Shown here: positions 18,846 to 27,621 of the stretch, piece after piece
How the letters are laid out: each line of letters starts with the position of its first letter
How positions within the stretch are numbered: the stretch's first letter is position 1
Source of the DNA: Porphyridium purpureum
Taxonomy: Eukaryota > Rhodophyta > Bangiophyceae > Porphyridiales > Porphyridiaceae
Assembly (NCBI GenBank): GCA_008690995.1
Contig: VRMN01000023.1
Coordinates: 27,730-91,729, forward strand
Length of the DNA stretch: 64,000 nucleotides
Direction: 5' to 3'
Notes under the pieces: generated by a model
Seen by the model: only the letters and a program-made list of their open reading frames with translations
What the model was told of the DNA's origin: nothing
The model's database searches: none
Made by a program: the position numbers and the translations under genes

Positions 18846-20981
18846 CTACGTCCAATCTTCCGCGTCCGGCCCGCCCGGCCACGTCCCGAGCTCCGGGAAG
18901 CGCCGCACAATCGTCCTCATACTTGTTCGCTTGCTAGGCTGCTTCCGAAACCACAACCACTCGTCCAAGTTCGACACAGCGTGAGACTCTAAAAGCAAAG
19001 CGCACGCACGCTCGGCGCGCTCCGAATCACCACCAAGCACGCCAAACAGGTATTCCTCGAATCCTTCGTACGATTTCCGCCCCGCAACCCACTTTTCAAC
19101 TCTCTTCTTGTCCGGGAATGAAAGCTGCACGAACTCCTGGAACTCCCTCATGTCGTGCAAGGCCTCACCGCTCACCCGGCGCTTCCTCACATTCCTCACC
19201 GAGGCCCCATCAACCTGCAAGACTTCTTGCAGCACTCGAGCCAGCTGCTCACACGTCAGATCATCCAGCGCAGTTTCCGCAAGCGTGTTCTTCAAGTCAG
19301 CACCCTGGCTGTCGTTTCGGGACGGCCTGAACGGATCTGACACCGGCTCTGACACCGGCTCTGACACCGGCTCTGACACCGGCTCTGACACCGGCTCTGG
19401 CGCCGGCTCTGGCACCGGTTCTGGCGCCGGCTCGGGCGCCGGCTTCGCGACATTGATTTTGAAGTCCGCAATTAGTTCCATCTCGCCACCTGCCGCCTCC
19501 TCCACATCCAGCCTCATTCCCTTCTGCGCCATTGCCACCAGACGCAACGCAGTCTTGAACCGCTCCGTGTCCAGCGACGAAAAAACCCCTTGACTGGTTG
19601 CAAGGCCCCAGATCTCATTCAGCACGCGGTTCCGCAGTCCAGACTTGGACAAAAACGCTACCGCTTCATGCACGTCCACCTCCCCACTTCCGTCTGCGTC
19701 GGCCATCTTCCAGTACTCCTCGTGTCGCGCAGTCTCCGACAGCGTGCGCGCGACCCTGTCGAACGGGTTCCACCCGGGTACGTCGATCTTGGCACGCAGT
19801 GACAACGAACCTTGCTGCACACGTGCGAGGCTCGCCTCCTCGCCGTTCTGCGCCAGCGCAACCCACCGCAGTGCGAGCACAAAGTCGTCATAGGTAAGCG
19901 CACGCTTGCTGCGAGCTGTCGCAATGTCATCCCACATCCGGTACAGAACCGAGATCGGCAGCCGCGCCTTCGAGAAGAACGCCAGCGCCTCCTGAGCGTC
20001 CAACTCCCCACTCCCGTCCGAGTCGGCGACCTCCCAGTAATCTTTACAATATTTCTCCTCATCAGCGTCACCTGACGTTCCTTCGGGGCCACACTTGAGG
20101 TCGCTTGTGTCCCACACCTTGACCGTTTTGTCAACACTGCCGGACGCGATGAATCGGCCATGGGGCGAAAAATGCACCGCGCTCACCGAATCTGAATGCT
20201 CCATCAATGTGCACACGCGTGCGCCGGTGTGCGCTTCCCACACATTGACCGTTTTGTCCCAGCTGGCGGACGCGATGAGCCGGCCATCGGGCGAAAAGTG
20301 AACCGCGCTCGCCACATCTGAGTGCTCCATCCATGTGCGCACGCACGCGCCAGTGTGTGCGTCCCACACTTTGACCGTTTTGTCGCAGCTGCCGGAAGCG
20401 ATGAACTGGCCATCGGGCGAAAAGTGCGCCGCGCGCACCGAATTTGAGTGCCCCGTGATGGTTCGCACGCACGCGCCGGTGTGTGCGTCCCACACCTTGA
20501 CTGTTCTGTCCTTGCTGCCGGACACGATGAGCCGGTTATCGGGCGAAAAATCCACCGCATATACCGTATTAAAGTGCCCCGTCAATGTGAGCACACACGT
20601 GCCGGTGTGTGCGTCCCACACTTTGACCCTTCCGTCCTTGCTTCCGGACACGATGAATCGGCCATCGGGCGAAAAACGCACCGCGAAAACCACATCTGAG
20701 TGCCCCGTCAATGTGCGCACGCACGTGCCGGTGTGTGCGTCCCACACTTTGACCGTTTTGTCGGAGCTGCCGGACGCAATGAACCGGTCATTGGGCGAAA
20801 AGTGAACTGCAAGTACCCAATCTATGTGCTCCGCCAATGTGCGCAAGCACGCGCCGGTATGTGCGTCCCACAACTTGATCGTCTTGTCTTTGCTGCCGGA
20901 CATGATGAACCGGCCATCGGGCGAAAAGTCCAAAGCGTACACCGAAGCTGAGTGCCCCACCAAAGTCACCGCGGTCGCCAT
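18846..20981 (-). CDS. WD40-EH-EH-SAM-like protein, copy C
   Basis: This is a 711-residue protein starting MATAVTLVGHS. Domains: seven WD40 repeats (7-297); EH1 (about 309-383) with a canonical EF loop DSDGSGELDAQE; EH2 (about 417-489) with [12 protein letters not shown]; a Pro-Glu linker (513-551); a SAM-like segment (about 566-636); and a C-terminal helical tail. It is the only copy with both EF loops intact, so it may be closest to the ancestral state. The WD40 repeats differ mainly at the residue before the Asp of each SGSxD turn (K,S,K,K,C,W,V) and around HSxxVxxV. The cytosolic location and partner-binding role are inferred from the domains. Confidence 0.85.
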   Translation of the reverse strand: MATAVTLVGHSASVYALDFSPDGRFIMSGSKDKTIKLWDAHTGACLRTLAEHIDWVLAVHFSPNDRFIASGSSDKTVKVWDAHTGTCVRTLTGHSDVVFAVRFSPDGRFIVSGSKDGRVKVWDAHTGTCVLTLTGHFNTVYAVDFSPDNRLIVSGSKDRTVKVWDAHTGACVRTITGHSNSVRAAHFSPDGQFIASGSCDKTVKVWDAHTGACVRTWMEHSDVASAVHFSPDGRLIASASWDKTVNVWEAHTGARVCTLMEHSDSVSAVHFSPHGRFIASGSVDKTVKVWDTSDLKCGPEGTSGDADEEKYCKDYWEVADSDGSGELDAQEALAFFSKARLPISVLYRMWDDIATARSKRALTYDDFVLALRWVALAQNGEEASLARVQQGSLSLRAKIDVPGWNPFDRVARTLSETARHEEYWKMADADGSGEVDVHEAVAFLSKSGLRNRVLNEIWGLATSQGVFSSLDTERFKTALRLVAMAQKGMRLDVEEAAGGEMELIADFKINVAKPAPEPAPEPVPEPAPEPVSEPVSEPVSEPVSEPVSDPFRPSRNDSQGADLKNTLAETALDDLTCEQLARVLQEVLQVDGASVRNVRKRRVSGEALHDMREFQEFVQLSFPDKKRVEKWVAGRKSYEGFEEYLFGVLGGDSERAERACALLLESHAVSNLDEWLWFRKQPSKRTSMRTIVRRFPELGTWPGGPDAEDWT
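19336..19445 (-). repeat. Coding hexanucleotide minisatellite, copy C (Pro-Glu / Ser-Glu linker)
   Basis: GGCTCT and GACACC units alternate and encode Pro-Val-Ser-Glu on the minus strand. It is the shortest of the three arrays. Confidence 0.9.
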
Positions 20982-21189
20982 GCCCCTTTACCCTTTCGCG
21001 CGCGCGTCGTCGCGACCGCACCGTGCCCTCTGCGTCTACCGCACACCCGCCCGTCTACACACAGCCTCCACTTTCGCCCCTCCCGCAAACTCTCGCGCGC
21101 CCTCGTGCGGCGAAAGCAGGTGCGACTCACGATTGCCGGCAGTCGATCACATCCGCAACGCTTGCGCGCGCGCGCGTGTTTTCTTTAAC

Positions 21190-21226
21190 CATTCCAACCG
21201 AAACGCCGGATATCGCATCGAATTGA
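21190..21226 (-). promoter_or_regulatory. Conserved upstream block of WD40-EH gene, copy C
   Basis: CATTCCAACCGAAACGCCGG followed by a GAATTGA stretch, 209 bp upstream of the ATG. It matches the blocks at 10273 and 14280. Confidence 0.45.
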
Positions 21227-21486
21227 TGGCCGAAATATCGTGAACTGGCCACGAAAATCGCGACTGGCGGTTTTCCTCCCCAACGGCGCACCGCGTGCGG
21301 TTAGCGCAGCACTCACGGGAGACAGCGCAGACTCAGAGAGTGCCTGCACGAGCCTGCATCGACGCGCGCGTGCGTTCTGTCGCCGCCAGCCGCGTCGCCC
21401 TGCGACACGCAGCGCAGCGCCGCAGGTGCGCGCAGAACGCGCGCAAGCGCACAGCGTCATCACCATCGCGCCGTGCCGCACCTTTC

Positions 21487-21654
21487 CTTCCACTGTACTT
21501 GCGCTGTACTTGCGCTGTACTTGCGCTGTACTTGCGCTGTACTTCCGCTGTACTTGCGCTGTACTTGCGCTGTACTTGCGCTGTACTTGCGCTGTACTTG
21601 CGCTGTACTTGCGCTGTACTCTCACTGTACTTGCGCTATACTCCCACTGTACGT
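21487..21654 (+). repeat. 11-bp CTGTACTTGCG minisatellite upstream of RPS28
   Basis: Fifteen units with an exact 11-bp period: CTGTAC starts at 21493, 21504, 21515 and so on to 21647, with one unit reading CTATAC. It lies 210-370 bp upstream of the RPS28 ATG. The motif recurs in other intergenic regions, which suggests a regulatory element expanded in tandem. Confidence 0.9.
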
Positions 21655-21861
21655 TTCCGCCGCCGCCGCCGCGTTTGGGCCGCCGCAGGACGCATCGCGT
21701 GTTGATAGCAGAACGCGTGTGTTTGTGTATGAAGAACGCGGGAAGCGCTGAAAGTGGCGGAGGCGAGGGTCAAGTGATGGAGAAGAAGCCGGAGAAGACG
21801 TGTGGGGGTTGGAAAGTTGGCGGGAGGAGGGAGCGAGCGGGTGTGGAGAGGCGGAGGAAAT

Positions 21862-22059
21862 ATGGATCAGGAAGTCAAGCTGGCCAAGGTCACCAAGGTG
21901 ATCGGGCGCACGGGATCGCGAGGAGGCGTGACGCAGGTCAAGGTCGAGTTCTTGGACGACCAAAACCGCTCCATCATCCGCAACGTCAAGGGCCCCGTCC
22001 GCGAGGGAGATATCCTGTGCTTGCTCGAGTCCGAAAGAGAGGCCCGCAGACTTCGCTAG
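21862..22059 (+). CDS. RPS28: 40S ribosomal protein S28 (eS28)
   Basis: This is a 65-residue protein of the standard eS28 length. It contains the family's [21 protein letters not shown] and ends [19 protein letters not shown], which is almost invariant in eukaryotes. It sits in the head of the small subunit, near the mRNA exit. I chose the ATG at 21862 because upstream in-frame codons do not match the family. The CTGTAC array and a purine-rich leader (GGAGGCGGAGGAAAT) lie upstream. Confidence 0.97.
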   Translation: MDQEVKLAKVTKVIGRTGSRGGVTQVKVEFLDDQNRSIIRNVKGPVREGDILCLLESEREARRLR

Positions 22060-22441
22060 GTTCGCGGGCCGCGCGCTGTCGGTCTGGGCCCGTTATCTAA
22101 GCCACTGGGAGATGGGCATTCGCGTACACCAAGCCGGTGAGCGAGGGGGGCTTCATGGAAGAGAAGAGTCGTTTGAGCTTACGCAGCGAGTCGAGTGAGG
22201 TTGCCAAATGCTCTTGCGGGCTACAGTCAGAATGGCGCCTCGCGCGTGTGTGATGTGGTTGATTGCGTTGATCCTAGAAACCATCTGATAGTTCTGTACG
22301 GATAAAATATGCGGACACTTACATGACTGTGGGTGTGGGTGTGGTTGATTGCCAGTGTGGTAGTATAGTCGACGATCTCAAGGCCGCAGCGTTTGTCGTC
22401 ATCTTGGCGGCTGCCTCCGTCTCGCGGGGTGAAAGCCTCGC

Positions 22442-23008
22442 TCATTTCCGCAGGCGCTTGATGACGCGCTCTGCGTCGATAAAGCCCAGAAACGGCAGCG
22501 CGCGTAGTGGCCGGTACTTGAACTTGCCCCACGTTGAGTTGAACGGTGGCATCATAGCGTGCATGTGTAGGTACGGCACGGAGCGCGTGACCGGCGCGTG
22601 AAAGCCCAAAACGACGTCTGCAGTCGCCGACGCGACTCCTCCGTGCGAGCCGTCCGCTTGCGCGAGCTTGGCATGCTGTGCCAGGACGCAATCGCGCCCG
22701 ACCTCGATCATATGCCGCAGAAGCGGCTCGTGCACCGCACGCAGCTTCTCGACACCACGGATGAATTCATGCCGTGGCACCACTAGCAAGTGCACGTGGG
22801 CTCCTGGTGCGCGGTCCCAGAACACCACCAGCTGCTCATCGCGCATGACCACATCATCGTTGCTCTTGTTTCTGAAAAACGCCTCCCACTCCTCGCGACG
22901 TTGGTGCGGCTGCTGCTGCTCCTGTTGCCGTGTCGTGTCGTGCGCTTGCTCCTGCGCTGAGTGAGCTGTGTCTACGCGCGGGCCGCGTTCGCGCATGCCG
23001 GCCGGCAT
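22442..23008 (-). CDS. HIT-domain protein, HINT3-like nucleotide phosphoramidase
   Basis: This is a 188-residue protein with the HIT fold: VVFWDRAPGAHVHLLVVPRHEFI, then SVPYLHMHAMMPP, ending GFIDAERVIKRLRK, the ending typical of HINT3. The family hydrolyses AMP linked through nitrogen. In the triad block the first His aligns with Tyr (YLHMH), while the middle, nucleophilic His and the last His remain. I chose the ATG at 23008; longer in-frame starts would overlap the divergent neighbour, which begins 77 bp away. It converges with RPS28. Confidence 0.8.
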   Translation of the reverse strand: MPAGMRERGPRVDTAHSAQEQAHDTTRQQEQQQPHQRREEWEAFFRNKSNDDVVMRDEQLVVFWDRAPGAHVHLLVVPRHEFIRGVEKLRAVHEPLLRHMIEVGRDCVLAQHAKLAQADGSHGGVASATADVVLGFHAPVTRSVPYLHMHAMMPPFNSTWGKFKYRPLRALPFLGFIDAERVIKRLRK

Positions 23009-23085
23009 GCTCGCGCCGTTTCCTTTGCTTGGCTTCCAAACTCTTACGGGTGAAGCAGACAAGAAGCCCTCACATGTAGAGCAGA

Positions 23086-24150
23086 ATGGAAGACGGAACA
23101 AGCGCCGACGGCGCGTCGCCCGCGATGCCACCTGAGCCAAACAACGCCGGGCTCGACGCGCGGCAGATGTGGCAGCACTTGCAGAAACACACGGGTGAAT
23201 GGCACGGTATCCGTTCCGTGTGCGCGGCATCTGGGCGCGTACTTGTTGAAGTGGGCACGTTTGTCGAAGTCGTGCCCGAGTCAACGTCAGCAGGAGGCAG
23301 TTCGCGCTCGCAGTTGGTATGGACGACGTGGGTGCAGGAAGACACGACAAGTAGCCCTGCAGTCGCAACAGTGCGCTTGCCGACAAATCGCAAATCCAGT
23401 GGTGCCGCTGCAGCACGAGTTGATCGTGTTGGAGCCAACAAGTCAGAGACCTGGAGCTCGGCAGATGTTGAGGATCTGGGTGTCGTGTTTGAGGATGGCT
23501 CGTTCTCGCTGGGTCCCGCGGAAGCTGGAAGCACGGCGGGCGAGCAGTTTCTTCTTCAGCATGGCATTTTGCAGGGCGAGATGGGCATGCGCGTGCGCGT
23601 GATTCATGCTTTCGACTATGAACGCCGTCTGGTTGGGATCACAATATGCCGCGAACGAACTCGCATGAATGTGGCACCAGCGGGAAGCATCTCGCCCGCT
23701 GCGTGGCGTTCACCGATAGCGCTGATCAAGTTCACCTTCGGGCGCTGGGAGGGCTCGGGCGTGATGGCGGACGAGCGCTCTGGGCGACTTTTGCGTATTC
23801 AGTCCGTCTGGGAACTGCGGTTAGAACGGTTTGGCGAGGTGGAGCTCACATCCTCGCTGCAGGTTGGTGCGCAAAATGGAGATCGGGAAGAGTCGCGTGC
23901 AGCCAGTACGACCGTGCGCGGACGCGAGGACGAGAATGTGCTGATGTTCCCTTCCACCGCATCGCACATGGTAGCGCTGAGCGGCGGTATCCTGGTTTCG
24001 CAGCCTCTGCAGATGTTCCGAGGCACGCGCGCAGCAATCGAGCTGTTCTTTCTCGTGCGACCCGGTTATCGAAGACGGCTGATCCGGTTCTACAACGCTG
24101 AGCTTGACTGGACCAGTACCGCGTACCTGACTGAGCGGATGGTGGGATGA
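23086..24150 (+). CDS. DUF3598-like protein, probably of plastid/cyanobacterial ancestry
   Basis: This is a 354-residue soluble protein. The N-terminal block MWQHLQKHTGEWHGIRS and the C-terminal RRLIRFYNAELDWTSTAYLTE resemble the two ends of DUF3598 proteins of cyanobacteria and plastids, which are thought to have a lipocalin-like barrel. The central part has many short beta-like stretches. No clear transit peptide is visible, although the acidic Ala/Ser/Gly-rich N-terminus is hard to judge. It shares a 77-bp bidirectional promoter with the HINT3-like gene. The family call is from memory of the pattern, and the function is unknown. Confidence 0.5.
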   Translation: MEDGTSADGASPAMPPEPNNAGLDARQMWQHLQKHTGEWHGIRSVCAASGRVLVEVGTFVEVVPESTSAGGSSRSQLVWTTWVQEDTTSSPAVATVRLPTNRKSSGAAAARVDRVGANKSETWSSADVEDLGVVFEDGSFSLGPAEAGSTAGEQFLLQHGILQGEMGMRVRVIHAFDYERRLVGITICRERTRMNVAPAGSISPAAWRSPIALIKFTFGRWEGSGVMADERSGRLLRIQSVWELRLERFGEVELTSSLQVGAQNGDREESRAASTTVRGREDENVLMFPSTASHMVALSGGILVSQPLQMFRGTRAAIELFFLVRPGYRRRLIRFYNAELDWTSTAYLTERMVG

Positions 24151-24344
24151 GAGGAAGCTTCAGCTGTAAGAAAAAGCACGCTTGTCCACAAACTTGCGCA
24201 GATCATGGACCCCCTGAGAAAGCGAATAGATAAGGCATATACTTAAAAGAAGAAGACAAAGAAAGAGCGAATAGAAATTGACCGTACGCTGCCGTTCGAT
24301 GGCGCGCATTCTCCCTCAGCGCTGCTGCCATGATTCAGATCTCA

Positions 24345-25445
24345 CTAGTTGGGCGAAGAAAACTTTTGGCTCTCAGGGGCAACGTAGAACAGCGAAGAGC
24401 GATCGCCACCACGTCGGTACATGCGCACAACGTCGGCACCTTGCTCACTCGTCACGCCGTGCGGCACATAGTCGAGGTCTTCAAAGGTGAGAATGCCTGG
24501 CTCCTCTCTCAGAATGTTATTTGTGCATTCGAGCACGAACGCATCATGCGGGACAATGGGGTTCGGATTGAACAAAGGTAACCGGAGACCAAGCAGTTTG
24601 CCCAGAAAGGGTGCCACTTGGCGCGGCAAGTGCACAGGACCGCCCAGCATCTTGGTCTCGGTGATGCAGAACTCGACCAAGTCTGCCATGGAGATCGGCG
24701 CAGGTCCCGCCAGCACGAGTGTCTGGCCCGCAAACCCTTCTGGGTCGCGCACAATACCACCCATTACCACAGCGATGTCCTGCATGTACACAGGCTGCAA
24801 CATGTACTCGCCATAATCGATGATCGGGTATCGCCTGGTTTTTTGCAGCAGCTGGCAAATGCGATTGAGCAGGCGGTCTTCGTAGCCGAAAATGTCTGTG
24901 GCGCGCACGATGACAGCGTCCGGGTAATGCGCGCGCACGGCCTGCTCCGCGGCATACTTACTGACGTTCCAGGCGGAGGGCGACACGGGCGAGGCGTTCG
25001 CGCATGACATTTGCACAAACTGGTGCACGCCGCACTGCTTCGCGATACGCGCGATCGTGTCCGAGCCCGTGACGTGCACGTCGGTGTACGAAAAGTTGCG
25101 CGTCTCATAGTGCTTACCCATGAGATTGATGACGACGTCACTGTGCTGCATGGCACGACGGACCGACTCTTCGTCGCGGATATGGAACTCCACGGGCACA
25201 ATCTGCCCCAAGTCGCCCATCAGCTTGAGGTGCCTGTGGTTGAGGCCATCGCCGCGCCACGGCACCACGACCTGTGTGCCATGCCGCCCTAGCTCGTTCA
25301 CGACGTACCGCCCGACAAACCCAGTGGCACCAAACACCGTGGCAGTCACGCCCGACACCGACGCGCGCCCGCCGGAGCCGCGCGATCCCACCTCGGACAT
25401 GCCGCTCTGCAGCATCAGCGCCAACGCGCGCCCCGTCGCGCGCAT
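24345..25445 (-). CDS. NDUFA9: NDUFA9-like 39-kDa subunit of mitochondrial complex I
   Basis: This is a 366-residue atypical short-chain dehydrogenase. After a basic, Arg/Ala-rich presequence (MRATGRALALMLQSG) comes the NADPH-binding GATGFVGRYVVNELG, then DVVINLMGKHYETRNFSY, FVQMSCANASPVSPS, SKYAAEQAV and RATDIFGYEDRLLN, all typical of NDUFA9. In complex I this subunit binds NADPH structurally at the Q-module/membrane-arm junction and is not catalytic. I preferred the ATG at 25445 because it gives a mitochondrial presequence and the usual length; an upstream in-frame start exists at 25550. Confidence 0.9.
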   Translation of the reverse strand: MRATGRALALMLQSGMSEVGSRGSGGRASVSGVTATVFGATGFVGRYVVNELGRHGTQVVVPWRGDGLNHRHLKLMGDLGQIVPVEFHIRDEESVRRAMQHSDVVINLMGKHYETRNFSYTDVHVTGSDTIARIAKQCGVHQFVQMSCANASPVSPSAWNVSKYAAEQAVRAHYPDAVIVRATDIFGYEDRLLNRICQLLQKTRRYPIIDYGEYMLQPVYMQDIAVVMGGIVRDPEGFAGQTLVLAGPAPISMADLVEFCITETKMLGGPVHLPRQVAPFLGKLLGLRLPLFNPNPIVPHDAFVLECTNNILREEPGILTFEDLDYVPHGVTSEQGADVVRMYRRGGDRSSLFYVAPESQKFSSPN

Positions 25446-25826
25446 GATGAGCAACCGTTCCCGCCGCCAATCCAACACTCCCACCTCTTCGCCGAGACGA
25501 CCTTGGCACCACCTCCAACGCCCGTTCTGTCCTGAAAACTTTTGCGCCAAGCGCTTTCTAATAAAAAGCCCTCGTTTTCATCATTTCTCTAAGGTTTGAG
25601 CTTGAGCTTCAGCAGCAGCTGCGCGCCTCGGCTTGTGCGTGCCGGGTCTGGCAATAGACGACCACTGCGAGGTTGGACGTTCCTTGATCCGCCGTGCGCT
25701 TGCGGGCTTCCTGTCCGAAAATGACAAGCGGCGGTTCGTCTGACTTTATTCCGCTTTCTCGCAAAATGCTCTGAAAAGTAGGTCGATCGCTGGCGTCCAG
25801 CGGCTAGGTTGATGTTGACGCGTGCC
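25446..25826. other. Intergenic region upstream of NDUFA9
   Basis: About 380 bp that is TA-rich near 25560 and otherwise GC-rich. No gene or motif recognised. Confidence 0.5.
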
Positions 25827-26927
25827 TCACGCGAAGGTATGAGCCAGGAAGCGGCACTTGGCCATGCCTATACTCAGCTCATTCAGATCAGCGTAAAAGT
25901 CAACCCGCCGAACCTTGTTTGCTGCGTTCAGTTCGAGCAGCAGAACGCCGTCAGTTACTGTGAAGCAGCCGTGGTGGCGCCCCATCAGCTCGAACGAGTC
26001 AAATTCTATCATCCACGTGCGGTCTTCGACCTTCTTGACGCGACTCGGGTGGTCGCGAGCAGTGACCACGGACCATACGTGCGCACTATCGATTGCAAAC
26101 TCATTGGTCACATTCTTGTAAAACTGAATGGCGTCGTCCTTTCCTTCCCTTTTGGTTACGCTCACCAAGTGGTACGTCACATCGTCCGAATAGTGCCTAG
26201 AAAGGGCGACAGTGTCGCGTCTCTCAAAAGCCTGCATAATTTGCTGGACGACTTGTTCGGCGTGCATGTAGCCATTCATCGAGTCGAACAAGGCACGCTG
26301 GTCGTTAACATCCACCAAGTACGAGTACGACGCAAGGACAAAACCGTCCTTGCCATCTGCACGCAGGGAACCCACGCCAACCGCGGGCACCCATTCGTGC
26401 GTGCCCGTGGACGAGAACCATAGCGCCAGGTGAGAGGCTGTATAGTGCATACCTGATACGGTGAGCTGGGAGACGCGCGTGAGAATGCGTGTGACGTGTG
26501 CGTCAGGGGCTGCGACACGCGTATGCACTGACCGTTTAAATGCCTTCACGGCCTCAACGCCCACGCCCCTTTCGCCAAAGAGGATGACGGAAGCGTCCGG
26601 CGCCAGTGGAAGCTGTGCGAGAAACTCGGCGTCGTTCAGCGTCGAGCTATTGTCGACCAAATATTCATTGAACAGCCGGTCCATATTCTGCAGCAGGACG
26701 CTCACCGAGTCATGTGTCGGCATGGCGGGCGCCGCGCGCTGGTGGGAGTTGTGTCGTGCATCCGAGCTCGACGACGCTGCTGCCGGCGTTGATGCCGCGC
26801 TCGCATCACCACTTTTCAGTCTCGCGGAGAGCGGTGTCTCGAAAACCTTGTCCCTGCTTGCCCACAACAACGCCAGCAGCAGCGCCGCGACCACTGTCAT
26901 AATGGAGACCACATGCAATGCGATCAT
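25827..26927 (-). CDS. Uncharacterised signal-anchored protein, possibly SnoaL/NTF2-like
   Basis: This is a 366-residue protein. It starts with one hydrophobic helix (MIALHVVSIMTVVAALLLALLW), then an Ala/Ser-rich linker and a soluble region. The part DSMNGYMHAEQVVQQIMQAFERRDTVALSRHYSDDVTYHLVS reads like the start of a SnoaL/NTF2-like barrel. A second half with WMIEFDSFELMGRHHGCFTVTDGVLLLELN...VRRVDFYAD fits the end of such a fold. I infer a type II membrane or secreted protein. I cannot name a family with confidence. The ATG at 26927 is the first in frame. Confidence 0.7.
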   Translation of the reverse strand: MIALHVVSIMTVVAALLLALLWASRDKVFETPLSARLKSGDASAASTPAAASSSSDARHNSHQRAAPAMPTHDSVSVLLQNMDRLFNEYLVDNSSTLNDAEFLAQLPLAPDASVILFGERGVGVEAVKAFKRSVHTRVAAPDAHVTRILTRVSQLTVSGMHYTASHLALWFSSTGTHEWVPAVGVGSLRADGKDGFVLASYSYLVDVNDQRALFDSMNGYMHAEQVVQQIMQAFERRDTVALSRHYSDDVTYHLVSVTKREGKDDAIQFYKNVTNEFAIDSAHVWSVVTARDHPSRVKKVEDRTWMIEFDSFELMGRHHGCFTVTDGVLLLELNAANKVRRVDFYADLNELSIGMAKCRFLAHTFA

Positions 26928-27621
26928 GGCGACGACGCGCACACCAAACCACGCGTCTCTCGTTTCTCGTCACTTCCGATCGTCTACGCGCCGAGTGCGC
27001 GCGCACCCCGCGCGAGCGCTTCGTTGCGTTTCGCCGACCCAATCGCACGCGATCGTCGTGGCGCACCACGCGGAGACTGAGCGGCGGGAAACGCGCGGCC
27101 ACCACGGCCAGCGCGCTCGTCTGCACGCTACGCAGGCTCTGTCTCTTCTGTTCCGCGGCCCGGGCTTCAGCGCGCAGCGCGCCATGCGTGTTGTGCGAGC
27201 TTTGACTTTCGGTCGAGCATTTACTGTACACTATCAGAACGCGCTGCTTTCGTGATTTTTCCGTGCCGCCGCTGCATCCGACTGTAAACCGCGTGACGAC
27301 CTCAGTTGCGCGTGTGACCGAGACGTCGCGGTACGCTGCAAGCGCGCGGTGGCACGGTGTGACGCGAGGATGGCACGCTGGAGATGCGTCGTGACGGTCG
27401 CCATGACGCGGCTCTGTGTGAGACTGGAATCGTGCGGTCACAACGCAGACGAGTTTACACTTTGAACGATAATTAAAGACGCTCTGGAGCGCCGCGGAGC
27501 GCGTGCGGTCGCTACGAGCGACAAACGGGCACGGACCGCGCCTTCGTGTTGACGAAGAGGGCTGCGTTTCCTGAGCGGATGGTTTGCGTGAACGGCATGT
27601 GTATGTTACCGCACACGCGCA
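26928..27621. other. Intergenic region
   Basis: About 690 bp, GC-rich, with one CTGTAC motif at 27224. No supported gene; ORFs here are composition artefacts. Confidence 0.5.

Larger units (their letters stand above)
18180..21450 (-). repeat. Segmental duplication unit C
   Basis: Third copy of the ~3.3 kb unit. The 3' flank (18200-18845) is more diverged than those of A and B, and the 5' flank (20982-21450) keeps the conserved upstream block. Its right end adjoins the CTGTAC array upstream of RPS28. Confidence 0.8.

Noticed and set aside
21487-21654. Regular direct repeats resembling a CRISPR array
   Set aside because: The period is 11 bp with no unique spacers, and the genome is eukaryotic; it is a minisatellite.
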